13,436 bases of DNA, from contig JAUZQL010000332.1 in assembly GCA_030950975.1 (NCBI GenBank), positions 1 through 13,436 on the forward strand. Direction: 5' to 3'. The notes beneath the pieces are model-generated. The model worked only from the letters and a program-made list of their open reading frames with translations. It was not told the origin of the DNA and made no database searches. Every line of letters begins with the position of its first letter. Within the stretch, counting starts at the first letter, position 1. The DNA comes from Mariprofundaceae bacterium. Lineage in GTDB: Bacteria; Pseudomonadota; Zetaproteobacteria; Mariprofundales; Mariprofundaceae. A program made the position numbers and the translations under genes. Below are positions 1 to 6,268 of the stretch, one piece after another.

Positions 1-963
1 GGTACATTCTCATACTCTGAATATTTTCCAACTTCAAAAAGTAAAACGGCACAGCTCTACGGTGATAAAACGATAACAAGCACCATTCGGGATAGTTTAA
101 GTCGCTATATTGGATCAACAAAAAGAACACTCGCACCATCAACCATAAGGGAATATGAATCAAGTCAACGCATGATTATAAAAGCAATAGGAGATAAGCT
201 TGTGAAAAATGTGACAACACTTGAAATTCGAGAATGGATGAACTCACTCACATGTTCAAACAAGCGTATCAATAACATGATTGTTCCCCTTCGTGGCATG
301 TTCAAAGATTTGTATGCTGATGGAGTCATCGATCGTGACCCTATGGATAGAATTAAAAATTTAACCGTGATGAAACATGAGCCTGAACCCTTTGAACAAG
401 ATGAGCTTTCACGGATTGCGGAACATTTGCCCGACTGCATTGCCAACATGATTAAATTCGCAGCATGGACAGGACTTCGGACTGGCGAGCTTTTCGCAGT
501 GACTTGGCAAGACATAGATTTTCAACGTAAAACGTGTAGGATAAACAAGTCAATAACCAGAGGGGAATTAAAGCTAAGTCCAAAGACATCTGCAGGTATG
601 CGTGATGTCGAACTTCTACCTTATGCGATGGATGCGCTTATGAGTCAGAAGCCATATTCGTTTGATAAACACTTGAATATATGGGTTCAGGAAAGTGGTG
701 ATGCATTTACTGATGACAAGCAACTTCGGGAAAGGGTTTGGCTGAAAGCTTTGGAAAAAGCAGGTGTAAGATACAGAACCCCCTATCAGCTACGACATAC
801 GTTTGCATCGACTGTTTTATCAGCAGGAGCTAACCCAATGTGGGTAGCTAATCAGATGGGTCACGCTGATTGGGGAATGATTCGCAAGGTTTACGGAAAA
901 TGGATACCTCAAGAGCATTCAGAAGTAGATCGCATGGCAAAACAGTTAGGGCAATCAAGTTAG
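1..963 (+). CDS. Tyrosine recombinase / phage-type integrase, 5' end outside the window
   Basis: Site-specific recombinase that would integrate and excise a prophage or genomic island. The frame is open from base 1, so the ATG at 172 is internal; 320 residues are visible and roughly 60 are probably missing. The fragment begins with a YSEYFP-type stretch typical of an N-terminal arm-binding domain, followed by a SAM-like core-binding domain (about residues 30-125) and the catalytic domain. Visible catalytic residues by fragment numbering are Arg160 (TGLRTGE), Lys195 (SPKTSAG), Arg265 (YQLRHT), His288 (QMGHADW) and the nucleophile Tyr298 (KVYGKW). The usual first His of HxxR is Tyr here, as I recall for the PYQxRHT integrase subfamily. 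The stop lies 89 bases from the 3' end of tRNA-Ser, towards which the gene reads, suggesting that this tRNA is the attachment site. The catalytic part is intact, so the enzyme may be active. Confidence 0.93.
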   Translation, partial: GTFSYSEYFPTSKSKTAQLYGDKTITSTIRDSLSRYIGSTKRTLAPSTIREYESSQRMIIKAIGDKLVKNVTTLEIREWMNSLTCSNKRINNMIVPLRGMFKDLYADGVIDRDPMDRIKNLTVMKHEPEPFEQDELSRIAEHLPDCIANMIKFAAWTGLRTGELFAVTWQDIDFQRKTCRINKSITRGELKLSPKTSAGMRDVELLPYAMDALMSQKPYSFDKHLNIWVQESGDAFTDDKQLRERVWLKALEKAGVRYRTPYQLRHTFASTVLSAGANPMWVANQMGHADWGMIRKVYGKWIPQEHSEVDRMAKQLGQSS

Positions 964-971
964 ATTAAATG

Positions 972-1013
972 AAAAAAAGAGATATTTTCAACCAATCTAC
1001 AGCAAGAAAATAT
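972..1013 (-). terminator. Possible AT-rich intrinsic terminator of tRNA-Ser
   Basis: Perfect 8-base inverted repeat, ATATTTTC at 982-989 and GAAAATAT at 1006-1013, with a 16-base loop. Read on the minus strand it is followed by CTC and then seven T (complement of 972-978). It lies 40 bases beyond the tRNA-Ser 3' end, on the element side of the presumed attachment site. The stem is AT-rich and the loop long, so the call is weak; it might instead be an integrase or excisionase binding region. Confidence 0.3.
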
Positions 1014-1052
1014 TACAAGGGGGTGTAAAGTGTTGATAAATAAAGGATTAAA

Positions 1053-1140
<88 letters not shown>

Positions 1141-1186
1141 TTAGAGTTATCCCGCCAGACTTGGCAGGGCAAAACGAACGGGGCGC

Positions 1187-1214
1187 ATTATGTCGCCCCA
1201 TTATCCTTTAGCAA
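1187..1214 (-). promoter_or_regulatory. Candidate promoter of tRNA-Ser with GC-rich discriminator
   Basis: On the minus strand, -35 TTGCTA (1209-1214), a 16-base spacer and -10 CATAAT (1187-1192), then GCGCCCC as discriminator. It starts directly behind the nadE stop, about 45 bases before the mature tRNA. GGGGCG in the spacer and CGCCCC in the discriminator form an inverted repeat (1180-1185 and 1194-1199) around the -10 box. The tRNA-Val promoter at 5897-5924 has the same layout. GC-rich discriminators are typical of stringently controlled stable-RNA promoters. Confidence 0.5.
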
Positions 1215-1217
1215 GTT

Positions 1218-2819
1218 TTATCTTTCAATAAAACCATGCGTCATTGGGTATCGGCGATCCCGTCCAAAGGCGCAAGCTGTTACTTTTACAGCAGGTGGCG
1301 CTTGGCGACGCTTGTATTCATTATTTTTTACCATGCCTACAACACGTACGACTTCATCCCTATCAAATCCTCGTGCAGCAATATCATCCACAGACAAACG
1401 TTCTTCAATACTTGCCTCTAAAATCGCATCCAACACATCATAATCAGGCAATGAATCAGAATCTTTTTGATCAGGGCGTAGTTCAGCGGATGGTGGTTTA
1501 TCAATGGTATTTTGAGGGATGACTTCCACATCTCGGTTCAGATGATTCGCTAAAGAAAAAACATCCGTTTTATACACATCTTTTAGCACTGAAAAACCAC
1601 CCGACATATCCCCATACAAGGTCGCATAACCCACTGCCATTTCCGATTTATTGCCCGTAGTTAGCAACATGCGACCTGTTTTATTGGAAATTGCCATCAA
1701 TAAAAGCCCTCGCATACGAGCCTGAATGTTTTCTTCCGTCACATCGGAAGCACTTTTTCCCCATGCTAAAAAGTCATCATGCAACATCGTATTGACACAA
1801 TTTACACCTTCAGCAATAGGTAATATCGTCGATTCTATCGCCAAGTTATGCGCCAATAATTTGGCATCCGTCAAGGAATGATCGCTGGAATATTCGGATG
1901 GCAATAAAACACCCAACACATTGTCAGCACCCAAAGCTTCCACAGCAATCACCGCCGTCACTGCCGAATCAATGCCGCCTGATAAGCCCAGTACAACCTG
2001 TTTACAGCCATTACGATGCACATAATCACGCAAGCCCATGACCAAAGCATCATGCAATTGTTGCATTCGATTTGGTAAATCCGCGATAACAGAAGCTTGA
2101 GTGTGTATATCTACAGAGACCACATCATTCGCAAATAAATCCATGCGTTGAAATAATTCACCCTGTGCATTCATCACATGTGAACCACCATCAAACACCA
2201 CTTCATCTTGACCACCCACAGGATTGACATACACCACAGGCGTTTGCCATTGTTTTGCAGCGGCTGATGTCATCGCTTCACGTTTGGCTTGTTTACCCAA
2301 GTAAAAGGGTGAAGCATTCAATAATATATAAACATCACATTGGTTTTTAGTTTGTTTTTCACGCCAATCTGATTGCCAAATATCTTCGCAAATTCCCAAA
2401 GCAATACGCTTATCACCCACATGAAACACATTATTTCCTTCACCGCTTTCAAAATAACGACGTTCATCAAACACACCATAATTGGGTAAACATTGTTTAT
2501 CATACACACCCACACAGCTCTTATTTTGGCAAATAAACGCACTGTTTTGCAAACCCTTTGAACAACGACGTGGCGCACCAAAAATGACCGCAACGGATGT
2601 CGATGCGTGAATCAAAGCCTCAACGCCTTTCTCCACAGCTTCTAAAAAAGAATCTCGTAACAATAAATCTTCAGGGGGGTAACCCGTCAACGATAGCTCT
2701 GGAAAAACCAAAATATCTACAGCTTGTTGTTCCGCTTTCAGCATCACATCGAACATCATGGCAAGATTATTTTGTATCTCACCCACACGTGGAGCGCATT
2801 GCGCCAACATCATGTTCAT
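1218..2819 (-). CDS. nadE: Glutamine-dependent NAD+ synthetase
   Basis: Cytosolic enzyme that amidates nicotinic acid adenine dinucleotide to NAD+ with ATP, using ammonia released from glutamine. It has two domains. The N-terminal nitrilase-type glutaminase carries the Glu-Lys-Cys triad, about Glu41 (FPELSLTGYP), Lys108 (YDKQCLPNYGVFDE) and Cys144 (GICEDIW). The C-terminal synthetase carries the ATP-pyrophosphatase P-loop SGGIDSA (about 280-286), then TTGNKSE and the KPPSAELRP segment. Length, 533 residues, is usual for the bacterial two-domain form. It is the last gene of the def-fmt-queA-nadE operon. ATG at 2819 overlaps the queA stop by one base and has AAGGA 7 bases upstream (2827-2831). 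A GTG one codon earlier (2822) would overlap as GTGA but sits only 4 bases from that SD. Two more ATGs follow within five codons, so the exact start is open. Confidence 0.96.
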   Translation of the reverse strand: MNMMLAQCAPRVGEIQNNLAMMFDVMLKAEQQAVDILVFPELSLTGYPPEDLLLRDSFLEAVEKGVEALIHASTSVAVIFGAPRRCSKGLQNSAFICQNKSCVGVYDKQCLPNYGVFDERRYFESGEGNNVFHVGDKRIALGICEDIWQSDWREKQTKNQCDVYILLNASPFYLGKQAKREAMTSAAAKQWQTPVVYVNPVGGQDEVVFDGGSHVMNAQGELFQRMDLFANDVVSVDIHTQASVIADLPNRMQQLHDALVMGLRDYVHRNGCKQVVLGLSGGIDSAVTAVIAVEALGADNVLGVLLPSEYSSDHSLTDAKLLAHNLAIESTILPIAEGVNCVNTMLHDDFLAWGKSASDVTEENIQARMRGLLLMAISNKTGRMLLTTGNKSEMAVGYATLYGDMSGGFSVLKDVYKTDVFSLANHLNRDVEVIPQNTIDKPPSAELRPDQKDSDSLPDYDVLDAILEASIEERLSVDDIAARGFDRDEVVRVVGMVKNNEYKRRQAPPAVKVTACAFGRDRRYPMTHGFIER

Positions 2820-3841
2820 CACGTCATCCTTGGGACAAACATCGCATCACCATAGGAATAAAAACGATATTCTTCTTCAATGGCATGGGCATAGGTTGAT
2901 AAAATACGTTCCTTTCCTGTTAATGCTGCCACCAACATCAATAAAGTGGATTGCGGTAAATGAAAATTAGTGACCAAAGCATCAACCATTTGAAAGTGAT
3001 ACCCTGGATAAATAAAAATATCTGTACGATTTTTACCAGAGCAAATTACGCCATCGTTTGAAGCAGCTTCCAAAGTTCGTAAACTGGTTGTACCTACTGC
3101 CACCACACGTCGCCCATCGGCTTTGGCTTGATTTATCATTTTCGCCGCATCTTCAGAAACAATATACACTTCTTCATGCATCACATGTGAATGAACATCA
3201 TCCACTTGCACGGGTTGAAATGTCCCTGGTCCAACATGCAAGGTAATATGTGCAAAACTCGCACCTACCGCTTCCATCTTGCGCATGATATTTTTTGTTA
3301 AATGCAAACCAGCCGTTGGCGCAGCCACTGCCCCATCATGTTCGGCAAACACCGTTTGATAACGCAATTTATCTTCATCTGAATCAGGGCGATCAATATA
3401 AGGTGGCAACGGCATGTGTCCGTAAGTTTCAATGGCATTCGGCACATCCTTTGCCAACAAACGAACTTCCACTTCCTTGCCATCTCGCTTCAACACTTCA
3501 ACCATAAAACCATCAGCAATGATGATTTGATCACCTTGTTTCAGGGGTTTATTCGCCTTTCCCCAAGCTGTCCAAACATTGGGTATATCCAAAGGTTCAA
3601 GCAATAAAATCTCAACCTTTCCACCGCTAGGACGTTGCCCTAACAGTCGTGCAGGAATCACCCGAGTATCATTGATGACCCATACATCACCGGGTTTCAC
3701 CAAATCAACCAAATCACGGGTATGCGCATGACTTAAATCATCTTCACCCATCACCAACAAACGGGAGGCATCACGTTCTTTTAAGGGGCGTTTGGCAATT
3801 AAATGCTCAGGTAACTCAAAATTAAAATCGGATGTTTTCAT
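2819..3841 (-). CDS. queA: S-adenosylmethionine:tRNA ribosyltransferase-isomerase
   Basis: Transfers and isomerises the ribosyl group of S-adenosylmethionine onto 7-aminomethyl-7-deazaguanine at position 34 of GUN-anticodon tRNAs, giving epoxyqueuosine in the queuosine pathway. The 340-residue length is in the usual range for the family. Conserved blocks appear in order: INDTRVIPARLLG (56-68), GAVAAPTAGLH (170-180), LHVGPGTFQPV (201-211), GTTSLRTLE (250-258), TNFHLPQSTLLMLVAAL (291-307) and YRFYSYGDAMF (325-335). ATG at 3841 forms an ATGA overlap with the fmt stop and has no well-spaced Shine-Dalgarno of its own (an AAGGGG lies too far upstream), so it probably depends on translational coupling to fmt. 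The tRNA-Asp(GTC) in this window belongs to the class of tRNAs that carry the modification. Confidence 0.97.
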   Translation of the reverse strand: MKTSDFNFELPEHLIAKRPLKERDASRLLVMGEDDLSHAHTRDLVDLVKPGDVWVINDTRVIPARLLGQRPSGGKVEILLLEPLDIPNVWTAWGKANKPLKQGDQIIIADGFMVEVLKRDGKEVEVRLLAKDVPNAIETYGHMPLPPYIDRPDSDEDKLRYQTVFAEHDGAVAAPTAGLHLTKNIMRKMEAVGASFAHITLHVGPGTFQPVQVDDVHSHVMHEEVYIVSEDAAKMINQAKADGRRVVAVGTTSLRTLEAASNDGVICSGKNRTDIFIYPGYHFQMVDALVTNFHLPQSTLLMLVAALTGKERILSTYAHAIEEEYRFYSYGDAMFVPRMT

Positions 3842-4773
3842 TGACCGAGCATATCCCCTTGTTGCAAGCTTGCACCACGCAAAAAATCTTTGGCTTGCAT
3901 GGCTTTTTTGCCTTCCATTTGTAATGTATGAATACGATACACGCCACCCTCACCACATGCGACATCCAAGCCTTCAGCCGTTGATAAAATCTGACCTGCA
4001 TCTGCATGCCTTGTGTTTGCTAGCACTTCGCCTTGTAATACTTTCATCCATTTTCCTTGATATAAGGTTCGAGCCGCTGGTTTTGGAGCAAAGCAACGTA
4101 CCACGCAATCAATAGAATTGGCAGTCATGTTCCAGTCTATCACACGTTCATCATTGCTCAATTTTTTGGCGTATGTCATGCCCTTGTCTGATTGTACTTG
4201 ATAGCTCAAGCCATTGGCTATCTTGGGCAAGGTCTCCATCAGTAAATCAGCACCCAATGAGGATAATGAGAACCATAAATCCGAACCTGTATGATCCGCA
4301 GTAATGGCTAATGTTTTGACAGCATAAATACCACCAGTATCCAAACCTTCATCCATATGCATCACACATACGCCTGTTTCTTGATCACCTGCTAACAAAG
4401 CGCGTTCAATCGGTGCTGCGCCACGCCAACGTGGTAACAAGGAAGCATGCACGTTGATGGGTGCAATATTAGGCATCTCCAACCAAGTTTTAGGTAATAT
4501 CATGCCAAAAGCAACCACCACCAAAAAATCAGCATGCTTCTGCTCTAACCAAGCCAGTGCCTCAGGATTATCACGCAAAGTAACTGGCGTTAACACATCC
4601 ATATTGGCAGCTAAGGCTGCTTTTTTAACAGGGCTTGGGGTAAGTTTCATACCTCTACCTGATTTTCGATCAGGCTGTGAGACAACGCCCACCACATCCA
4701 TATCAGGGTGTTGCATGAACGCTTCCAAATAAGGCACTGAAAACCCTGGTGTTCCAGCAAAAACAATTCGCAT
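3838..4773 (-). CDS. fmt: Methionyl-tRNA formyltransferase
   Basis: Formylates Met on initiator tRNA using 10-formyltetrahydrofolate, the first step of bacterial translation initiation. The N-terminal Rossmann-type formyltransferase domain begins RIVFAGTPGFSVPYLE and contains the signature SLLPRWRGAAPI. The family's catalytic Asn-His-Asp residues appear at about Asn107, His109 (INVHASLLP) and Asp145 (GLDTGGIY). The C-terminal OB-like tRNA-binding domain covers about residues 205-311. Length of 311 residues is typical. Two adjacent ATGs (4776, 4773) are possible. AAGGA at 4781-4785 is 4 bases from the first and 7 from the second, so I chose the second. The gene follows def after about 10 bases; the SD starts just behind the def stop. 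It overlaps queA as ATGA. Confidence 0.97.
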   Translation of the reverse strand: MRIVFAGTPGFSVPYLEAFMQHPDMDVVGVVSQPDRKSGRGMKLTPSPVKKAALAANMDVLTPVTLRDNPEALAWLEQKHADFLVVVAFGMILPKTWLEMPNIAPINVHASLLPRWRGAAPIERALLAGDQETGVCVMHMDEGLDTGGIYAVKTLAITADHTGSDLWFSLSSLGADLLMETLPKIANGLSYQVQSDKGMTYAKKLSNDERVIDWNMTANSIDCVVRCFAPKPAARTLYQGKWMKVLQGEVLANTRHADAGQILSTAEGLDVACGEGGVYRIHTLQMEGKKAMQAKDFLRGASLQQGDMLGQ

Positions 4774-4785
4774 CATTCGTTCCTT

Positions 4786-5334
4786 TTAACTGTGATAAAA
4801 TTTCAACATTTTTTTACGAATCATTTTACGTTTTAACGGTGATAAATAATCAACAAATAGCTTGCCATCTAAGTGGTCAAATTCATGCTGTAAAGCGACC
4901 GCTTCAAAACCTTCAAAATCTTTTTCATGTTGAATACCATCTAAATCGAACCAACGTAAACGGACTGCATTCGGGCGTTCCACATTTTCATAAACATCGG
5001 GGACAGATAGGCAGCCTTCTTCATGCGTGGATAGTGAATCATTACGCGATATAAACTCTGGGTTGATCCATACTTTTAAGTTTTTTTGAGGTGTTTCTTC
5101 TTTTTCCTCGTCTTCATTATCATAGCGACCACTACGCCAATCAGTATCAGTAATGGCTAAACGTAGTGATACGCCCACTTGCGGAGCAGCCAATCCAACA
5201 CCGGGTGCATCATACATGGTATCTGCCATATCTTGTACCAATGCTTTAATTTCATCCGAACAAGGATCTTCGACAGGTTTTGCCACCTGCAATAACACCG
5301 CATCAGGGTAAATTAATATCTTACGAACAGTCAT
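4786..5334 (-). CDS. def: Peptide deformylase
   Basis: Removes the formyl group from the N-terminal Met of nascent proteins, the counterpart of Fmt encoded next to it. All three metal-site motifs are present: GVGLAAPQ (45-52), EEGCLSVP (105-112, ligand Cys108) and QHEFDHLDG (149-157, ligands His150 and His154, catalytic Glu151). The length of 182 residues is slightly above the usual size of about 170, partly because of an acidic insertion around residues 72-81 (DNEDEEKEE) between the first two motifs. ATG at 5334 has AAGGA six bases upstream (5341-5345). It is the first gene of the def-fmt-queA-nadE operon, with a candidate promoter at 5393-5422. Confidence 0.97.
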   Translation of the reverse strand: MTVRKILIYPDAVLLQVAKPVEDPCSDEIKALVQDMADTMYDAPGVGLAAPQVGVSLRLAITDTDWRSGRYDNEDEEKEETPQKNLKVWINPEFISRNDSLSTHEEGCLSVPDVYENVERPNAVRLRWFDLDGIQHEKDFEGFEAVALQHEFDHLDGKLFVDYLSPLKRKMIRKKMLKFYHS

Positions 5335-5608
5335 AGATTTTCCTTTTATATGTGAGAGGATTCAAAAACATACAATAAGCGTTTGTCATAGTACTATAAA
5401 ACGTCAAAAGATTATTTAGCAAGCAAAAATCATGACCACTGTAGGTAAAAAAATAAGCGACAATATGAACAGCTACAGCCAAGTTTTATAATATGCTGAA
5501 TAGTTTCAAAACATGAAAAAATTCTAGTTTATAGAGTAGTTCAAGTATGAATAGCAAGATGATAAAATCCGTCATGTTGTTATTCAAGCGTTGCGAAACA
5601 TCTAGGCA
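5335..5608. other. Gene-free stretch upstream of def
   Basis: A 274-base AT-rich region between def and the terminator of the tRNA-Asp unit. I see a def Shine-Dalgarno (5341-5345), a candidate sigma-70 type promoter (5393-5422) and a 10-base perfect palindrome ATAGTACTAT (5388-5397) overlapping its -10 box. A 21-codon plus-strand reading frame near 5547 lacks a ribosome binding site and is not called. Nothing else is recognisable. Confidence 0.5.
5393..5422 (-). promoter_or_regulatory. Candidate promoter of the def-fmt-queA-nadE operon
   Basis: Minus-strand -35 TTGCTA (complement of 5417-5422), an 18-base spacer and -10 TATAGT (complement of 5393-5398), about 58 bases before the def ATG. A second -35-like TTGACG lies between them but is too close to the -10. 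Called on pattern only. Confidence 0.35.
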
Positions 5609-5643
5609 ATAAAAAAGCCTGCAAACACTAGGCTTACAGGCTT
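5609..5643 (-). terminator. Intrinsic terminator after tRNA-Asp
   Basis: On the minus strand a 12-pair stem with two G-T wobbles (arms 5632-5643 and 5615-5626) closes a 5-base loop (5627-5631) and runs into a T-tract, complement of A-run 5611-5616. It begins 25 bases beyond the CCA end of tRNA-Asp, so it ends the tRNA-Val/tRNA-Asp transcript and separates it from def. Confidence 0.88.
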
Positions 5644-5668
5644 CTTAGGCTGTTGTCGGACAGCGAAA

Positions 5669-5745
5669 TGGCGGAGCGGACGAGACTCGAACTCGCGACC
5701 TCCGGCGTGACAGGCCGGCATTCTAACCAACTGAACTACCGCTCC
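5669..5745 (-). tRNA. tRNA-Asp(GTC)
   Basis: A 77-base gene with encoded CCA. Acceptor GGAGCGG pairs with CCGCTCC, discriminator G. The anticodon stem CCGGC/GCCGG holds loop CTGTCAC, giving GTC. The T-loop is TTCGAGT between GCGAG-type arms. It lies 42 bases behind tRNA-Val and shares its transcript; the strong terminator follows. The spacer between the two tRNAs holds two small hairpins (5749-5765 and 5771-5785). Its GUC anticodon makes it a substrate class for the queuosine pathway to which the nearby queA belongs. Confidence 0.97.
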
Positions 5746-5787
5746 AAACAAATAAATATTATTTGCTTGTTTCCCTATAAGGGAAAA

Positions 5788-5863
5788 TGGTGGGCGCTGT
5801 AGGACTCGAACCTACGGCCACCGCCTTGTAAGGGCGGTGCTCTACCAACTGAGCTAAGCGCCC
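5788..5863 (-). tRNA. tRNA-Val(TAC)
   Basis: A 76-base gene with encoded CCA. Acceptor GGGCGCT pairs with AGCGCCC, discriminator A. Anticodon stem CCGCC/GGCGG holds loop CTTACAA, giving TAC, which reads GUN valine codons. The T-arm CGTAGG...CCTACA is intact. It is the first gene of a Val-Asp tRNA unit. A promoter candidate lies at 5897-5924, and an 8-pair leader hairpin sits flush against the mature 5' end (5864-5888). Confidence 0.97.
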
Positions 5864-5888
5864 TTGAAGCAAGTTGCCCCTGCTTCAA
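5864..5888 (-). repeat. Leader hairpin flush with the tRNA-Val 5' end
   Basis: Perfect 8-base inverted repeat TTGAAGCA (5864-5871) and TGCTTCAA (5881-5888) with a 9-base loop. Its inner end coincides with the RNase P cleavage point of tRNA-Val, so the precursor 5' leader would fold right up to the mature end. Confidence 0.5.
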
Positions 5889-5896
5889 CGCGGCGA

Positions 5897-5924
5897 ATAA
5901 TATCGCCGCGATTTATCATTGCAA
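5897..5924 (-). promoter_or_regulatory. Candidate promoter of the tRNA-Val/tRNA-Asp unit
   Basis: On the minus strand, -35 TTGCAA (5919-5924), a 16-base spacer and -10 TATTAT (complement of 5897-5902), then a GC-rich discriminator TCGCCGCG. It starts four bases behind the hup stop. CGCGGCGA and TCGCCGCG (5889-5896 and 5903-5910) form a perfect 8-base inverted repeat exactly bracketing the -10 box. The arrangement matches the tRNA-Ser promoter at 1187-1214. Confidence 0.5.
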
Positions 5925-5928
5925 GTTT

Positions 5929-6201
5929 TTATTTCACTGCATCTTTTAATGCTTTACCTGCTTTAAATTTTGGAGCTTTAGAGGCTGCAACTTGAATAGC
6001 TTCACCTGTACGCGGATTGCGAGCAGTACGTGCGGCACGCTCTACAACTGAAAAAGTACCAAAACCTACAAGGCTTACCGTATCATCATTACCCAATGCG
6101 CTCGCAATACCACTTAATACTGCTTCGACTGCTCCTGCGGCATCTGCTTTACTTAATTTTGCATCTTCTACTACATGGTTAATCAAATCTGCTTTATTCA
6201 A
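5929..6201 (-). CDS. hup: DNA-binding protein HU
   Basis: Small histone-like nucleoid protein that binds and bends DNA as a dimer. The N-terminal helices are followed by the GFGTF turn (46-50) and the flexible DNA-binding arm with ARNPRTGE (60-67), where Pro63 is the intercalating residue of the family. It ends AGKALKDAVK. The start is placed at TTG 6201, giving MNKADLI and 90 residues, the usual HU length, with GGAGG five bases upstream. An upstream TTG (6213) would add four residues but begins inside the Shine-Dalgarno sequence, so it is unlikely. The gene lies downstream of lon, as hupB does in many proteobacteria. I cannot distinguish the alpha and beta subunit types here. A hairpin with a U-tract immediately precedes the Shine-Dalgarno. 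Confidence 0.95.
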   Translation of the reverse strand: MNKADLINHVVEDAKLSKADAAGAVEAVLSGIASALGNDDTVSLVGFGTFSVVERAARTARNPRTGEAIQVAASKAPKFKAGKALKDAVK

Positions 6202-6210
6202 CCTATCCTC

Positions 6211-6242
6211 CAAAAAATCATATGAAGCATCTGCTTCATATG
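6211..6242 (-). terminator. Terminator-like hairpin between lon and hup
   Basis: Perfect 11-base inverted repeat (6219-6229 and 6232-6242, loop TC on the plus strand), followed on the minus strand by A and then a run of six T directly against the GGAGG of hup. The shape is that of an intrinsic terminator for lon, but it lies in the hup leader, so it could act as partial terminator or attenuator, or as a stabilising 5' end after processing. Confidence 0.6.
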
Positions 6243-6268
6243 TATCATAACTTTAAAACTTCACCCAA

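Noticed and set aside
165..515. Minus-strand reading frame of 116 codons inside the integrase gene
   Set aside because: Shadow frame of a clear tyrosine recombinase with intact catalytic residues.
1180..1199. GC-rich hairpin after nadE as an intrinsic terminator
   Set aside because: Only an interrupted T-tract (GTTCGTTTT) follows. The promoter reading explains it better and is repeated before tRNA-Val. A dual role is not excluded.
5547..5612. Plus-strand 21-codon reading frame between def and tRNA-Asp
   Set aside because: No Shine-Dalgarno, no recognisable content, and it ends in the terminator of the opposite strand.
5889..5910. Perfect 8-base hairpin after hup as an intrinsic terminator
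   Set aside because: No T-tract follows on the minus strand; the loop matches a -10 box with a well-spaced -35.
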